64,000 bases of DNA from Sporodiniella umbellata. Taxonomy: Eukaryota; Mucoromycota; Mucoromycetes; Mucorales; Rhizopodaceae. The DNA lies in NCBI GenBank assembly GCA_025677835.1, contig JAIXMR010000004.1, forward strand, positions 310,001 through 374,000, written 5' to 3'. The translations under genes were made by a program, and so were the position numbers. Under the pieces are notes generated by a model. It had not been told where the DNA came from. It made no database searches and was given only the letters and a program-made list of their open reading frames with translations. The number at the start of each line of letters is the position of its first letter. Positions within the stretch are counted from its first letter, which is position 1. Positions 11,704 to 21,773 of the stretch are shown piece after piece.

Positions 11704-14312
11704 TTAATCGATCAATTTGGCAAAAGCCATTGTATTTTTTGAAAAGTAGTCGGCAATCACATCAAATCCATCATCGTCATAATCTAATTGATCGAAAAAC
11801 AGATCATGTCTATCAGCGTTGGCTTCTTGTGTTCTTCTGATCTCGGAGATCATACGATGCTGAATTGCACATTGAGGGCATTCTCTATCGTTATCTCCAA
11901 GACAGCTGTAATAAAAACAGAAATTAAAAAGGGTTTTTTTTTTGGAAGTATAGATGGCCATTTACCGTTGATGGAAAGAATGTCTACACAGAAAGTGGAC
12001 AGCCGGAAGGTCTAATGTACCTTCGCATCCTGAACATTTCTGTGCTTGGAAAATACGAGCACTAGAGTATGTCAGTATAGCATTCAAGATACCTTTTCCT
12101 ACCTTGATTTTAGGTCGTCAATTTCTTTTCTACGTCTTTCTGTCTCTTGTCGGTAGCTCTCAATCAACTCCTCATTCTTTTCGATACAAAACGGGTAAAT
12201 ATACATACTGAAGCTTAAACACAGATGTATGTTTACCTGTTTCAACTCCTTTCGTTCGTGTTCAATCTTTTTACCAACATAGTTTTTGATTAATCCGACA
12301 GTGGCAACATTTGATCGGGATAGCGCTTGTACAACCTGAATGGGTGGCAGTAGGTCTTGCTCATCAATGTGCTTCATTACAAAGAGTAGTTCTTGTTTTG
12401 ATTTGGCCATGACATCGGATGAAGAGGAAAAGTATGTCAAAACCATTGGATAAAGAGAGGGATCTTTGGGGCTTTTTTTTTTTTTTTTTTTTTTTTTGTT
12501 TAGTGACCGATCTATCTTTTCAAAATAAAACATTACCCATATTTTCTTACGCCTTCAATGACGCGTTCTGTAGAACCTTTTTCCATCCAGTGATGCAGAA
12601 TATCTGTATACATTCCTGTTTTTTCGTACAAGTATACAATACCGTCATCAAACTGCTTTAACTGACACAGTACAAGTGCCTGATTTGTGTCATAATCAAC
12701 CGTTTCATCCTTCAACAAGGTCAGCGCCTTTTGACAAGCTTCTTTATTGGACTGCATCAAATAGAGCTCCAAAAGAGTATTCCAGATTGTTTTGCGCTCC
12801 TCTTGCTCTCTGGGTAGTTTCTTTTCATTACTTTTGTTCCAAACTTTGTCAAAGACTGTTTCTAAAAATCGAGTCAAATAGTCGGGTCGATCAACGAAGG
12901 CTGGCATAAACTTTCGAGGGGATGGTATAGAATAGTGCAAACGATGCGATTTGGGAGCGTCGGGCACCTCTGGAATTGGGCTTTCATTTCCTGCGTAGGG
13001 CAGATTAGATAGCAAGTCCTTTGAGGCTGTAGCGTTATGAGCAATACTAGAATTAGGTGATCTGTCAGAATCTCCAAGAGTTCCGGTACAAAGTTCGCAC
13101 AGCACTTGGGTAGTTTTTTCGGGTAGATAGAGTAGGAGTGTTTTGCTGAATCTTTGCAAATGACGATCCGCCTCTTGAGAATTGAGTTTGCGAATATAAG
13201 TTAAAGCCTCGTCGTATTTTTTCATATCTTCAATCATAATATCAAGGTACATTCCATGTTCTTTAAATCTATCTGCAAGATACACAGCATGGTCGTAATA
13301 TCCACCTTGTCTACAGACACTAATAGCAGTTTCAAGATCAAAGTTGAGATCTGAATCAGCCTAAGAACAAAAAGTTTAGCAAAAAAAAAAGGGGGGAAGG
13401 GTTTGGCTTGCCTGTATATATTCAGGGGGTTTACCTTAATGAATTGATCAAGCCGAGAGATATCTTTAAGTTTTGTATAGCAATTCAAAAGCAAAGTCGT
13501 ATGGTCTGTGTTGGCCAAGCCCTTTGAGTGCAACTCTTGCAAGTAGTTTGTCAAGTTGTATATTCTTTGGGCATCGAGGAACTAGAAGTCGGCTATGGTT
13601 AAGTACACTCTTTTAAAGAGAGATTTTACCTTTCTAATAACGTAAGATGGTTCTAATTGTCCAATAGTTCTTATGTATTGCTCCATAGCGTTATCATAAT
13701 CACCCTTTTGATACATATGGTCACCGTATTTTTTGAATATTTCTGCAATACTAGCATCATCGTATTTCTGCATATGGGCTAGATTTATAGCCAAAACGTA
13801 AAGGTTCAATTTAAACAATATTTCAAGTTTTGTTGGTGTATCTTTTTCATCCAAGCGATAAAGCTAGTGTAAAAGATTAACCATCTGATAGTATTTATTT
13901 GTTTACCTTTCCATCCATTCCAACAACCCAGACAGCGTTCCATTCGCAAAAAACGCCACGAACGCCTCCCATGAAAGTTCCTACGTGAGCAATAAACTTG
14001 TTTGCAGTGTCAAAAATGGCTATCTTTGTCAATTCATTGGAGCTCGCAAGGGTTCTTTTAGGCGATCCAAAATGAAGTGAGGCACGAGCACCAGTAGACA
14101 GCTGGGTTGATGTCATGACAGGAGGGGAAACAATAACAAGATAGTTTGATTTGAACCAAGTTAGTGACGATTTGGGCGTATCATAAGCAAAACAAGGCCC
14201 TCTTCCGGTAGGATCATATAAATAAATAGCCTCATCTCTACCAACAACCATTTCTTGCTGATCATTCATTACTGCACATCCTAAACCACATCCTTGCTCA
14301 TCCAATACAGTC

Positions 14313-14345
<33 letters not shown>

Positions 14346-15334
14346 ATGTGTGTGTTAATACATCTTTTGTACGGTGCTTTTCTTTAGTGCAAATTACCAC
14401 AGTAGGTTTGGTAGCCGAGGTATTATAGGACATGACGTTGTTTGTGGTGATAATAAAAAGTATGGTGGACTTGGTTTGTTCGCGAAACCCCAAGCCGGTA
14501 ATAGGCTCTTCACCCTCATAAATCACTTTCTGCTTGACTGCTTTATCTTTCGAAAGGTCTCCTCGAATCAATATCACTACCCCGTTAGCAAGACCTACAG
14601 CACATTGAGACATATTTTCCAAAAGAACCACAGTGGACACCTTTAGAAAAAAAAAAGATCGTCAAACAAAAAAGGAAGTACACCAAGATCTCTAAGATTT
14701 GCTTACTGGATATGTTTTTCCTCCATGTTGTATCCTAATGGTTCTCAACAAAGTGGGTATGATGATGTCTTCAGCCCCTTCTAATGTTGGCTTGAGTGAA
14801 TCCAGGTCCCAGAATTTGAGTACAGGTATGCCTGATATAGCATCCTCTTCCTAAAGAAACTCTGAGTAACTTGGGTTTACTTGAGAAAAAAAAAAAAAAA
14901 AGAGGGGTTTTACTTACTCCTACAGTTAGTAAAACGTTTCTTTGCTTCAACTGTTTCAGGTGTGTAACACGTCCTCCATCGTATGCAATAAACCTGCGTT
15001 TCTTAAAAGAACGATCTATAATGTAGACATTTCCAGAGCTATGTGTGATAAAGGTTAAGGATAAATAGGGAAACGTGACTATGCTTTATATAAGAGAATA
15101 TCAAAAGGATATCAGTTGCAATAATGCGTCCTCTTCCAGAAGTAATAACCGAGATGTCTTGATTCTATGAATTGCTCGTTGAGTTTTGTTGCAGTCCCAC
15201 CTTTAGTTTTTTTTTTTTATTTTATATTTTGAAAAGAATACCTGAAAAACTGTAGCAGCTTTTCCAGAGTCGTTAGGGTCTGTTGCCTGTTGTTTATCGA
15301 AAAAGTTGAATTGTCTCCACTGATTCAAAGACAT
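11704..15334 (-). CDS. VPS11: VPS11, RING subunit of HOPS/CORVET tethering complexes
   Basis: Thirteen exons (15334-15242, 15164-15113, 15042-14918, 14850-14707, 14640-14362, 14311-13907, 13863-13630, 13581-13435, 13360-12537, 12471-12237, 12176-12103, 12061-11966, 11905-11704) give 969 residues; animal Vps11 is about 940. It is a core scaffold for vacuole/endosome tethering and fusion. The start MSLNQWRQFNFFDKQ matches the family N-terminus. An N-terminal beta-propeller is followed by clathrin-heavy-chain-type helical repeats (YIRTIGQLEPSYVIRK; LANTDHTTLLLNCYTKLKD). At the C-terminus a RING-H2 is spread over three exons: CSGC, then CRHSFHQRC, then CPQC. Intron 2 is an AT-AC U12-type intron (listed separately); the other eleven are GT-AG. 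Intron 5 carries a TA/TG microsatellite. The gene diverges from the ALKBH8-like gene. Confidence 0.96.
14313..14354. repeat. (TA)n-(TG)n microsatellite
   Basis: About ten TA units (14313-14332) run straight into about ten TG units with one TA interruption (14333-14354). It lies inside intron 5 of VPS11 and abuts its acceptor, so in the sense strand the acceptor is preceded by a pure purine-pyrimidine alternation instead of a polypyrimidine tract. Confidence 0.9.
15043..15112 (-). other. U12-type AT-AC intron in VPS11
   Basis: This 70-nt intron begins ATATCCTTTT, a perfect match to the U12-dependent 5' splice site (RTATCCTTT). It contains TCCTTAAC, an exact match to the U12 branch-point consensus, with the presumed branch A 12 nt from the 3' end, and it ends in CACAC, so its terminal dinucleotides are AT and AC. 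Joining 15113 to 15042 gives IIATDSSGNVYII, which aligns with the Vps11 propeller; the only nearby AG end would put a stop codon into the frame. No GT donor lies in a usable place. A minor spliceosome is therefore required to express VPS11. Confidence 0.93.
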
Positions 15335-15836
15335 GAGGTTAACTTGGTTGAAAAAGTGTTTGCTTTCCCTTTTTTCTGCTTTATAAATGATTGAAAGACC
15401 GAAGTGGATTTTGAAAGAACAAAAAAAAAAAAAAATAAAGAAAATACAGTCCATACCACTTGAGTGCTCATAGTAGTTCATGTCAAACAACAGCCTGAGA
15501 ATCCACCTGGTTACTTTAATAAGTACTCTTATGAAGTAAACGTTCAAGTAACCTTTATTACCAGAAAAAAAAAAAAATAAAGGACAGGCAAAATCAGTGT
15601 ACAATTTTCAAGCGCAAAGAGTAATGTCTTTGACTTTTTAAAATTCAAAGTTCGAGCTCATGTGCTGTTTCAGGGACGTTATTGAGTACGTCTATTCTCC
15701 AAGAGGCTACCCAATAGCTATGGGTCATTTTAGAGCCAAGTTTTGGATTGAATCTCCTCGCATCCAAAAGTCAACCTGCAAAAAAAAAAGTTTTTCTTTT
15801 TTTTTTTTTGCTTTTTATTTGTTTTTTATTTTTTGT

Positions 15837-16592
15837 ATGCTGATAAAAGACCTTAGTGACCAAATAGCAGGCCTCATTTTGATAGAAAATGCGGTTTCAG
15901 AAGAAGAAGAAGAGGATTTTCTAAACGAAATTGAACAGCGTCCATGGTCCGGTTTAGGGATAGGGTAAGTTCTTGTCAGTACAAACGAATGCTTACTTTA
16001 TCAACAGACCCAACCCCGAGCTTAAAAGAAGAACACAACAATATGGACATTTGTTCAGCTATCGTTATAGGTATACACAAAACAAAAAAAAACAGTTGAA
16101 AACAAACAATAATAGAAAAGTACTAGAGGCATACGGTCCACTGCCCAGCTTTGTCAAGTCTTTTGTGGCTAGAATAGCGGAGTATCAATGGATGCCTCGC
16201 CCACCCAACCACCTGCTTGTGAATGAATATAATTCCGGACAAGGCATTATGCCTCATATAGATGCCCCTGCTCTTTTCGGCCCTCGTATTCTGTCGTTGT
16301 CTTTATTATCCCCTTGTGTGATGAGGTTCACTCGAGACAACGAATGCATTGATATCGTTCTCCGTAAGTTGGACGGACAAACTATGTGACAGCACTAAAT
16401 TGCCCTCCTTTGTTAGCCCGCCGATCACTCATTATTTTATCGAAAGAGGCACGTTATCAATACAAACACTCTATATCAAAAGAGCTTGAAGAACTAGCAC
16501 CCAATGGGGATATTATCCATAGAGAAAAACGCGTCTCACTTACATTTAGAGAAATTATAGCATGGGAAGATCCATCGAAAAGCAACCAATAA
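15837..16592 (+). CDS. AlkB-like 2OG-Fe(II) dioxygenase, ALKBH8 type
   Basis: Exons 15837-15964, 16008-16070, 16116-16363, 16417-16592; 204 residues. This is a stand-alone AlkB dioxygenase domain. Iron ligands are visible: His111 and Asp113 in GIMPHIDAP and the distal His164 in YQYKHS; the 2-oxoglutarate-binding region is REKRVSLTFRE near the end. LRRTQQYG- and PRRSLIILSKEARY-like blocks match ALKBH8/Trm9-linked AlkB domains best, which hydroxylate wobble-uridine side chains in tRNA. The RNA-binding and methyltransferase domains of animal ALKBH8 are absent, so ALKBH6 or another AlkB paralogue remains possible. The start is uncertain: the frame is open upstream to an ATG at 15660 but crosses low-complexity F/K-rich coding, so I use 15837. 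Confidence 0.85.
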
Positions 16593-16751
16593 ACGTATCC
16601 ATTCATTCAGAGACGTTATAAAAAGGACAAGGGCAGTCTTATCCAAGTCTTTTTTTTTTTTTTTTTTTTTTTAAAAAAAATGTATTTTATTGGATGAAAA
16701 GAAGAAGAAAATATACAATATAGAATAGTTAGGGTTCCCTGCTTATTTAGT

Positions 16752-18354
16752 TTAGTTGGCACCAAACATCTTCTTAAGGTGAGCGGTGCTGTAAGACTTG
16801 GGACGTTCAAGGGGCATACCGAGAGCGCGATCCCAGATCAATTGAGAGGTGACACCGAGAGCACGAGAGACACCAAAGAGAACAGTGTAGTAATCTTGTT
16901 CGGTAAGACCGTAGTATTGGAGGAGGACACCAGAATGGGCATCTACGTTAGGCCAAGGGTTCTTGGTCTTACCGTGTTCAGTAAGAACTCCGGGAATGAT
17001 GTGGTACAACTTGGAAACCAAACCAAAGAGAGGATCGTCAGGCAAGTGCTTGAGAGCAAATTCACGTTGAGCAGTGTAACGGGGATCGGTCTTACGCAAG
17101 ACAGCGTGGCCATAACCAGGAACAACTTGACCACCGTTGAGGGTATCCCACAAGTATTTCTTGATTTGTTCTTCAGTAGCATCGATACCAATGGAATCCT
17201 TCAACTTCAAAGTCCAACGGAGGACTTCTTGGTTAGCCAAACCGTGGAGAGGACCAGCCAAACCGTTCAAACCGGCAGCAAAGGAGAGATAAGGATCAGA
17301 AAGAGCGGAACCGACCAAGTGAGTGCTAGTGTAAGATGTGAGTTCTAAAGCCTTTCTTTTTTTTTTTTAAGGGGACAATCAACTTACGTGTGGGCAGAGA
17401 CATTACCACCTTCATGATCAGAGTGAATGGTGAGGTACAAACGCATCAATTCAACAAAGTCCTTGTTGGTTTCGAAACCCAAGAGCTTGGAAAAGTTGTA
17501 TGAGTAATCCTTGTCACTTTCAATAGCAGGGAGCTTGCCATCCTTGTAGAGGTTACGGTAGATACGGGCAGCAACGTTGGGGAGCTTGGCGATCAAATCC
17601 ATGGTATCCTCAAAGGTAGGGTCCCAGTATTGGGATTTGTGAATACCTCCACTGTAAGCCTTGGCAAAGTGAGAGTCGTGTTGGAGAGCGTTGACGGCAA
17701 GAGAGAATTGAGACATGGGGTGGAGAGTTTTGGGGCAACGGTCGATGATTTCTTCAACAAAGTCAGGAATGGCAGAACGGGCAGCCCATTCAGCAGAGAG
17801 TGCCTTGACTTGTTCGTGGCTGGGGACTTCGCCAGTGACGAGCAACCAGAAGAGGGATTCGGGAAGAGGCTCTCCTCCATCTTCAGCACCAGGAAGAACC
17901 TTTTGACAGTCAGGGATGGTCAAACCACGGAAACGGATACCTTCTTCGGCATCAAGAACGGATCCTTCCCAAACAAGACCCTTGATACCACGCATACCAC
18001 CATAGGCTTGATCAACGGTAACTTCACCGAGAGCCTTGGAGCCATATTCCTTCTTGAAAGACTTGACTTCTGCTTGCTTTTCTGGGATGAGCTCAGCGAG
18101 ACGTTCCTTCAAAGACTACATATACAAACACGTTAATCGGATTCTGCAAGCATTCTTTGGCTGCTAAACCAAATTACCTTGGTCTTGGATGAGTAAGCAC
18201 GAGAAGCACCAACGGCAACAGCAGGAGTGAAACGGAAAGCGTTTTGGCGAGTGGCAGCCTTCAGAAAAGTTAGTTTTAACGAAGCCCTCTACTTTTTCTC
18301 AAAATAAAAATCACAAACCTTAGAGAGGGAGGTGAATGCGCGGATAGCAGACAT
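16752..18354 (-). CDS. CIT1: Mitochondrial citrate synthase
   Basis: Exons 18354-18319, 18258-18178, 18115-17388, 17325-16752; 472 residues. It condenses acetyl-CoA and oxaloacetate to citrate in the TCA cycle. The N-terminus ([12 protein letters not shown], then [12 protein letters not shown]) is basic and hydroxylated, a mitochondrial presequence spread over the first two exons. Catalytic blocks are intact: [23 protein letters not shown] with the active-site His, [14 protein letters not shown], and PNVDAHSG with the catalytic Asp. Codon use is more GC-biased than in neighbours (few A/T third positions), as expected for a highly expressed gene; this also produces long shadow ORFs on both strands. 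The acceptor of exon 4 is the AG at 17327-17326; the earlier AG near 17341 breaks the frame. Confidence 0.97.
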
Positions 18355-18807
18355 CTTTTTTCTACGTTGATATATCGAAAAGAAAAGAAAAATTTGAAAA
18401 AAAAAAAAAAAAAAAAAAAAATTTAAAAAGAAAACAAACTCCACCCAACGCTTATATAAGAAAATATTGAATTGGAAATCCTGCAGGGGGTTACCCCGCT
18501 AATCTGAGGTACAATTATTGTACCAAATAAAGCAATTTCTACCCTTGTCACAGGCTAGAGCTTGAGAGGGAACCCTAGTATGATGTCACGTGAATTAGGC
18601 GGTTGACATAAATGCCTAATATTATTACCGCTTACAAATTTTCAGTTTTTGAAGAAAGAAAGAAAAAATCATAAGCTCTTTACTTCTTTTCTCTGTTTTT
18701 CAACAAAAAAATAAAAAAAAACCGGTGAAAAAATCCAATGGACAAGAAAACTGAAGTTGAATAGGCATTCCAATACGCTGTCCTTTTGCTTTTAAAAAAA
18801 AAAAAAA
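18355..18807. other. Citrate synthase promoter region
   Basis: No gene. The stretch upstream of CIT1 (minus strand) contains a 20-plus-nt T-run in the sense direction (near 18398-18420), and GGTAATTATTGTACC-like dyads around 18510-18525. A CACGTGA E-box-like hexamer at 18586-18592 could be a regulatory site; this is only a motif observation. Confidence 0.3.
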
Positions 18808-18987
18808 TCAAAGCCACTGAAAAGTAATCCGAGTGTCACCAATTTCAGAGCGTTTCATTTCAAAGATGGTATGGCCAATATTCAAAAAATGGGTGAGCAT
18901 CTGTAAGGGAAAACAATTACGCCAAAGCCAAAATAGATTGGATTCATACAAAGCACAGTCCTTGACACGTACAGCCCTGCTTTGCAT
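18808..18987 (-). other. Possible exon(s) of an unrecognised minus-strand gene
   Basis: A 59-codon ATG-to-stop frame (18987-18808) ends in MKRSEIGDTRITFQWL and looks coding by composition. Just upstream on the same strand other frames also look coding, for example SGQRPTFFYPVY and SSSEPFYPQVFFKW near 19045-19165, and a typical 49-nt intron (GT at 18950, AG at 18901) can be drawn. I could not assemble one consistent gene model between 18808 and 19450 and recognise no family. It may be a small fast-evolving gene or decayed coding DNA. Confidence 0.3.
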
Positions 18988-19593
18988 AGTGATCTCCTCT
19001 CGTTTACTAAATTAAGCGGTCTGTTGTACAACCAAATCCTGACACGTTTATTCTCTTCTTCAGAACAAGCTTACTACCATTTGAAAAAGACTTGCGGATA
19101 AAACGGCTCACTGGATGAAAGCGTGCTGTTGCTTACGTAAACAGGATAGAAAAAAGTGGGTCTTTGGCCAGAGAAGCTAAGCTAGAGCGCCTATTTCGTC
19201 ATGTTCATACATCATAGGTGCCTGTTGGGGAAGGCACCCCAGTTAGGCATGTGCTGCCATCATGGGACTCTCTCCCAGCCATTCTGTCACTCGTTTGCTA
19301 TCCTAGTTTTTTTTTTTTTTTTCGTTATTCACTGAAGAACGAGTAGAACGTATGACGAAACCGAGTGAACTATGGTCCCTTGGATCTGGCAAAATGATGT
19401 GCCGCCATTTTCAGTGTTGGGAAAAAAAAAAAAAAACGAGTTGCGAGTCCGAAGGTTACATTTTGCACATTGGATTCTCGAGTGACAACTCCTACTTTCT
19501 AATCTTTATCGCTTATCTGATCGTATTATCTGGTGCGACTCTACTACATCAACACATAGTAATATACATCTTTATTTATACAAATGGTAACAA
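18988..19593. other. Unresolved stretch between SHO1 and CIT1
   Basis: Contains the coding-like fragments mentioned for 18808-18987, a T-run at 19307-19322 and an imperfect hairpin around 19217-19240 (GGTGCC pairing with GGCACC). SHO1's 3' untranslated region should lie just below 19594. No RNA gene could be recognised. Confidence 0.3.
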
Positions 19594-20451
19594 TCACGAC
19601 TGAACATAATTACTGGGTATAACGCCTATTTCCCCACTGGTTTTCTTGGCTTGCCACCAGCTGCCTTGTTTTTCATATACATACATGACTTCGCCTTTCG
19701 AAAACGACAGCTCGTTCGGATCAGCTTTGTTTCCATCATCTATAGAATAAATGTTAGCGCTAGGCGGCAAAAAGTCCTATGCCTGACTTACAGCTGTGAA
19801 TTGCTGTTACCGGGTTGGAGTAATTCATATGAGGTGATAGATACACTGTATTGTCTGTCAAAGAATGCACTGCATTTTGACAATCTGGCAAGGTGGTGCA
19901 GCAAGTCAACTGATCATTGATATAAGGGCTGAAAAAAACGCGACTGTCATTTGACGCATACTCTTGGTGTTGTATACCGAACTGAAATATCCAAATCATC
20001 TATGTTTTTTTTTTTTTTTTTTTGGTTAGAGTTTTTCTTTTTAGCTATAAGCACTCCCCCCCCACTTACTTGCGTTGCCACTAGTACAACATAACTAGAA
20101 GCAATCACTAGAGATACAGGCGTGTTTACAACAAAATAGAAAAATGCCTCGTTAACAAGATAAGACAAGCTAGCTGCCACTAGTGTTAATATCTAGAGTT
20201 TAATAAATAGAGTTTCAATCAGTCACTGGTTTTTTGTTCGGCGGGGGAAGTCTTACAACAGGGAAATATATTTTGATTGTGCTTGTCCATAAGACAACAC
20301 ACGAACACAAAATGAGGAACAATTCATAGCCAATAATATACCATGATATTGGCTGAATGGTGCTGCGCGAGATCAACAAACAAATAAAGCTACTAGCCCA
20401 TGCAACAGTGGCTAGTAAACACACGGAAATATGAAAGAAGGAACAGGACAT
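19594..20451 (-). CDS. SHO1: Sho1-type osmosensor (4-TM plus SH3)
   Basis: Exons 20451-20257, 20192-20070, 19999-19792, 19739-19594; 223 residues. Sho1 is the plasma-membrane sensor/adaptor that recruits Pbs2 and Ste11 in the HOG osmostress pathway and acts in filamentation signalling. Four hydrophobic segments fall at about 7-29, 36-57, 64-85 and 90-113, with the family-typical WIFQFG after the fourth. A linker of ~60 residues follows, then a C-terminal SH3 from about 174: the ALYDY-equivalent AIHSYDGN, the RT-loop DPNELSFSKGE, GSWWQAKK, and IPSNYVQS. It is shorter than yeast Sho1 (367) because the linker is short. Start chosen at ATG 20451; an extra 5' exon cannot be excluded since the frame is open to 20502. 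Confidence 0.9.
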
Positions 20452-20636
20452 TTGCAAACAAAGAATAGGCAAAAGAAAAACGAGAGAATATACTTTGATC
20501 AAGTATCGGTTTTATGCAAACTTTCTAAAACTTAGTATTTTAAGAAATACTGTGCTTTCGATTTTTAAGGAGGAAAAACAGCGTTCACTACGGTTTTCTA
20601 TTGGTGTTCTGTCCCTTTTTTTAAATATTTTTAATG

Positions 20637-20667
<31 letters not shown>

Positions 20668-21518
20668 TTTTGACCCCTTGCTATTCTAAACAAATATATG
20701 GCTCGTTATCAAAAGAATTTAAAACTCTTTTGAGCATTTTAAGATTCTCTAGATTATTCAGCAGCTGTACACTATCGAAACACTTGAAACTGTTTCCGTT
20801 AAAGAAACGATCAATAAATGCTTTTTGAGTTGTTTCTGGACACAAAACTTTTACTGTTTTAAAACTTTCGCTAGTTGCTACCTTAATAGCTACTTAAGAT
20901 TTGTACAGTGAGCGGTAAACTCAGCACAATCGATTGATAAAATGCGTATCTTTGGATTACTCTTTAAGAGTCTCCAAGAAATCTATTGTGCTTCTTTGGG
21001 TATTGTTCAATTGCGGTAGGATCTGGCACGGATCTTTCAGTTTGCTTTTCGAAACTATTTACTTTGCAGTACTAAAAAAAGACGTTATCCACTAGCGTTC
21101 TTTTGTAAATTATGTCTATCCTCTTTTGTCGGCAGCTGGATCTGCTCTCTGTATTTTCAGTAGAATTTTCACAATACATGATCCCACAATACCCTTTTGT
21201 TTTAAAAAATTCTTTGACATCTGTTGATGTTTGGAAATACTTTGCCAGTATCTACCATAACAACGAGTATTTTTTTTTTTTTTTGTGTTTTCAGTTGACA
21301 ATTTCATCCCTAACCGTGGTAATCATCGTCCAAAACATACAAACGTCTGCCACCAACCTTTAACCCCTTTTCTTTAGTCTTTATTGATTTTTTTTCAAGA
21401 TCAGTTGGGGTTAATTTAACTTTTTTGTGAGTTCGACCACTTGCTAAACCCAGAGGAGTTTTTTTTGGTCAGATTTACGACTATGTTTTTAAGCAGTTGA
21501 TAAGATATGATTGATACC
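20452..21518. other. Intergenic, no gene seen
   Basis: SHO1 upstream region. It has a ~25-nt T-run at 20646-20671. Short open frames (for example 21112-21363) are F/K/N-rich and unconvincing. Confidence 0.45.
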
Positions 21519-21773
21519 TACAGTGCTTCCACTCTCAATTTGCCAACTTTTTTTTTTAAAAGCTTTGTAGAAAATTTGCGCAAGCTTTTGACCACTTTTT
21601 TTTTTATCTACTTTTTATACTACTTCCTTATTATTTCAAAGTGAACTTTTTTCATCCAGACGGAAAAGGAGACTTTATAAATGGATCTGGAAAGGAGGCG
21701 CTTGCTTTTCTTATCGATCCATTATTTCGTCTGAAAACTCTAGAAAAATATATTTGAATAAAGAGGCACTGTA
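21519..21773. mobile_element. MITE-like element with mariner-type ends
   Basis: A 255-bp AT-rich segment starts TACAGTGCTTCC (21519) and ends GAGGCACTGTA (21773), giving imperfect inverted ends (about 10 of 12 positions) flanked by TA. The left end is the same terminal motif as at 651-662 and 6796-6807, and internal TTGACCACTTTTTTTTTT resembles the subterminal repeats of the 6.8-kb relic. There is no coding capacity. This fits a non-autonomous derivative of the same mariner family. Confidence 0.55.

Noticed and set aside
16779..18136. Long plus-strand ORFs (189 and 168 aa) opposite citrate synthase
   Set aside because: Antisense shadows caused by the codon bias of the highly expressed CIT1 gene; no family match.
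19142..19310. Possible structured Pol III RNA: 7-bp closing stem (AGGATAG/CTATCCT), internal hairpins and a following T-run
   Set aside because: T-runs are everywhere here, there is no convincing A/B box, and the minus strand of the same segment looks partly coding. No known RNA family matched.
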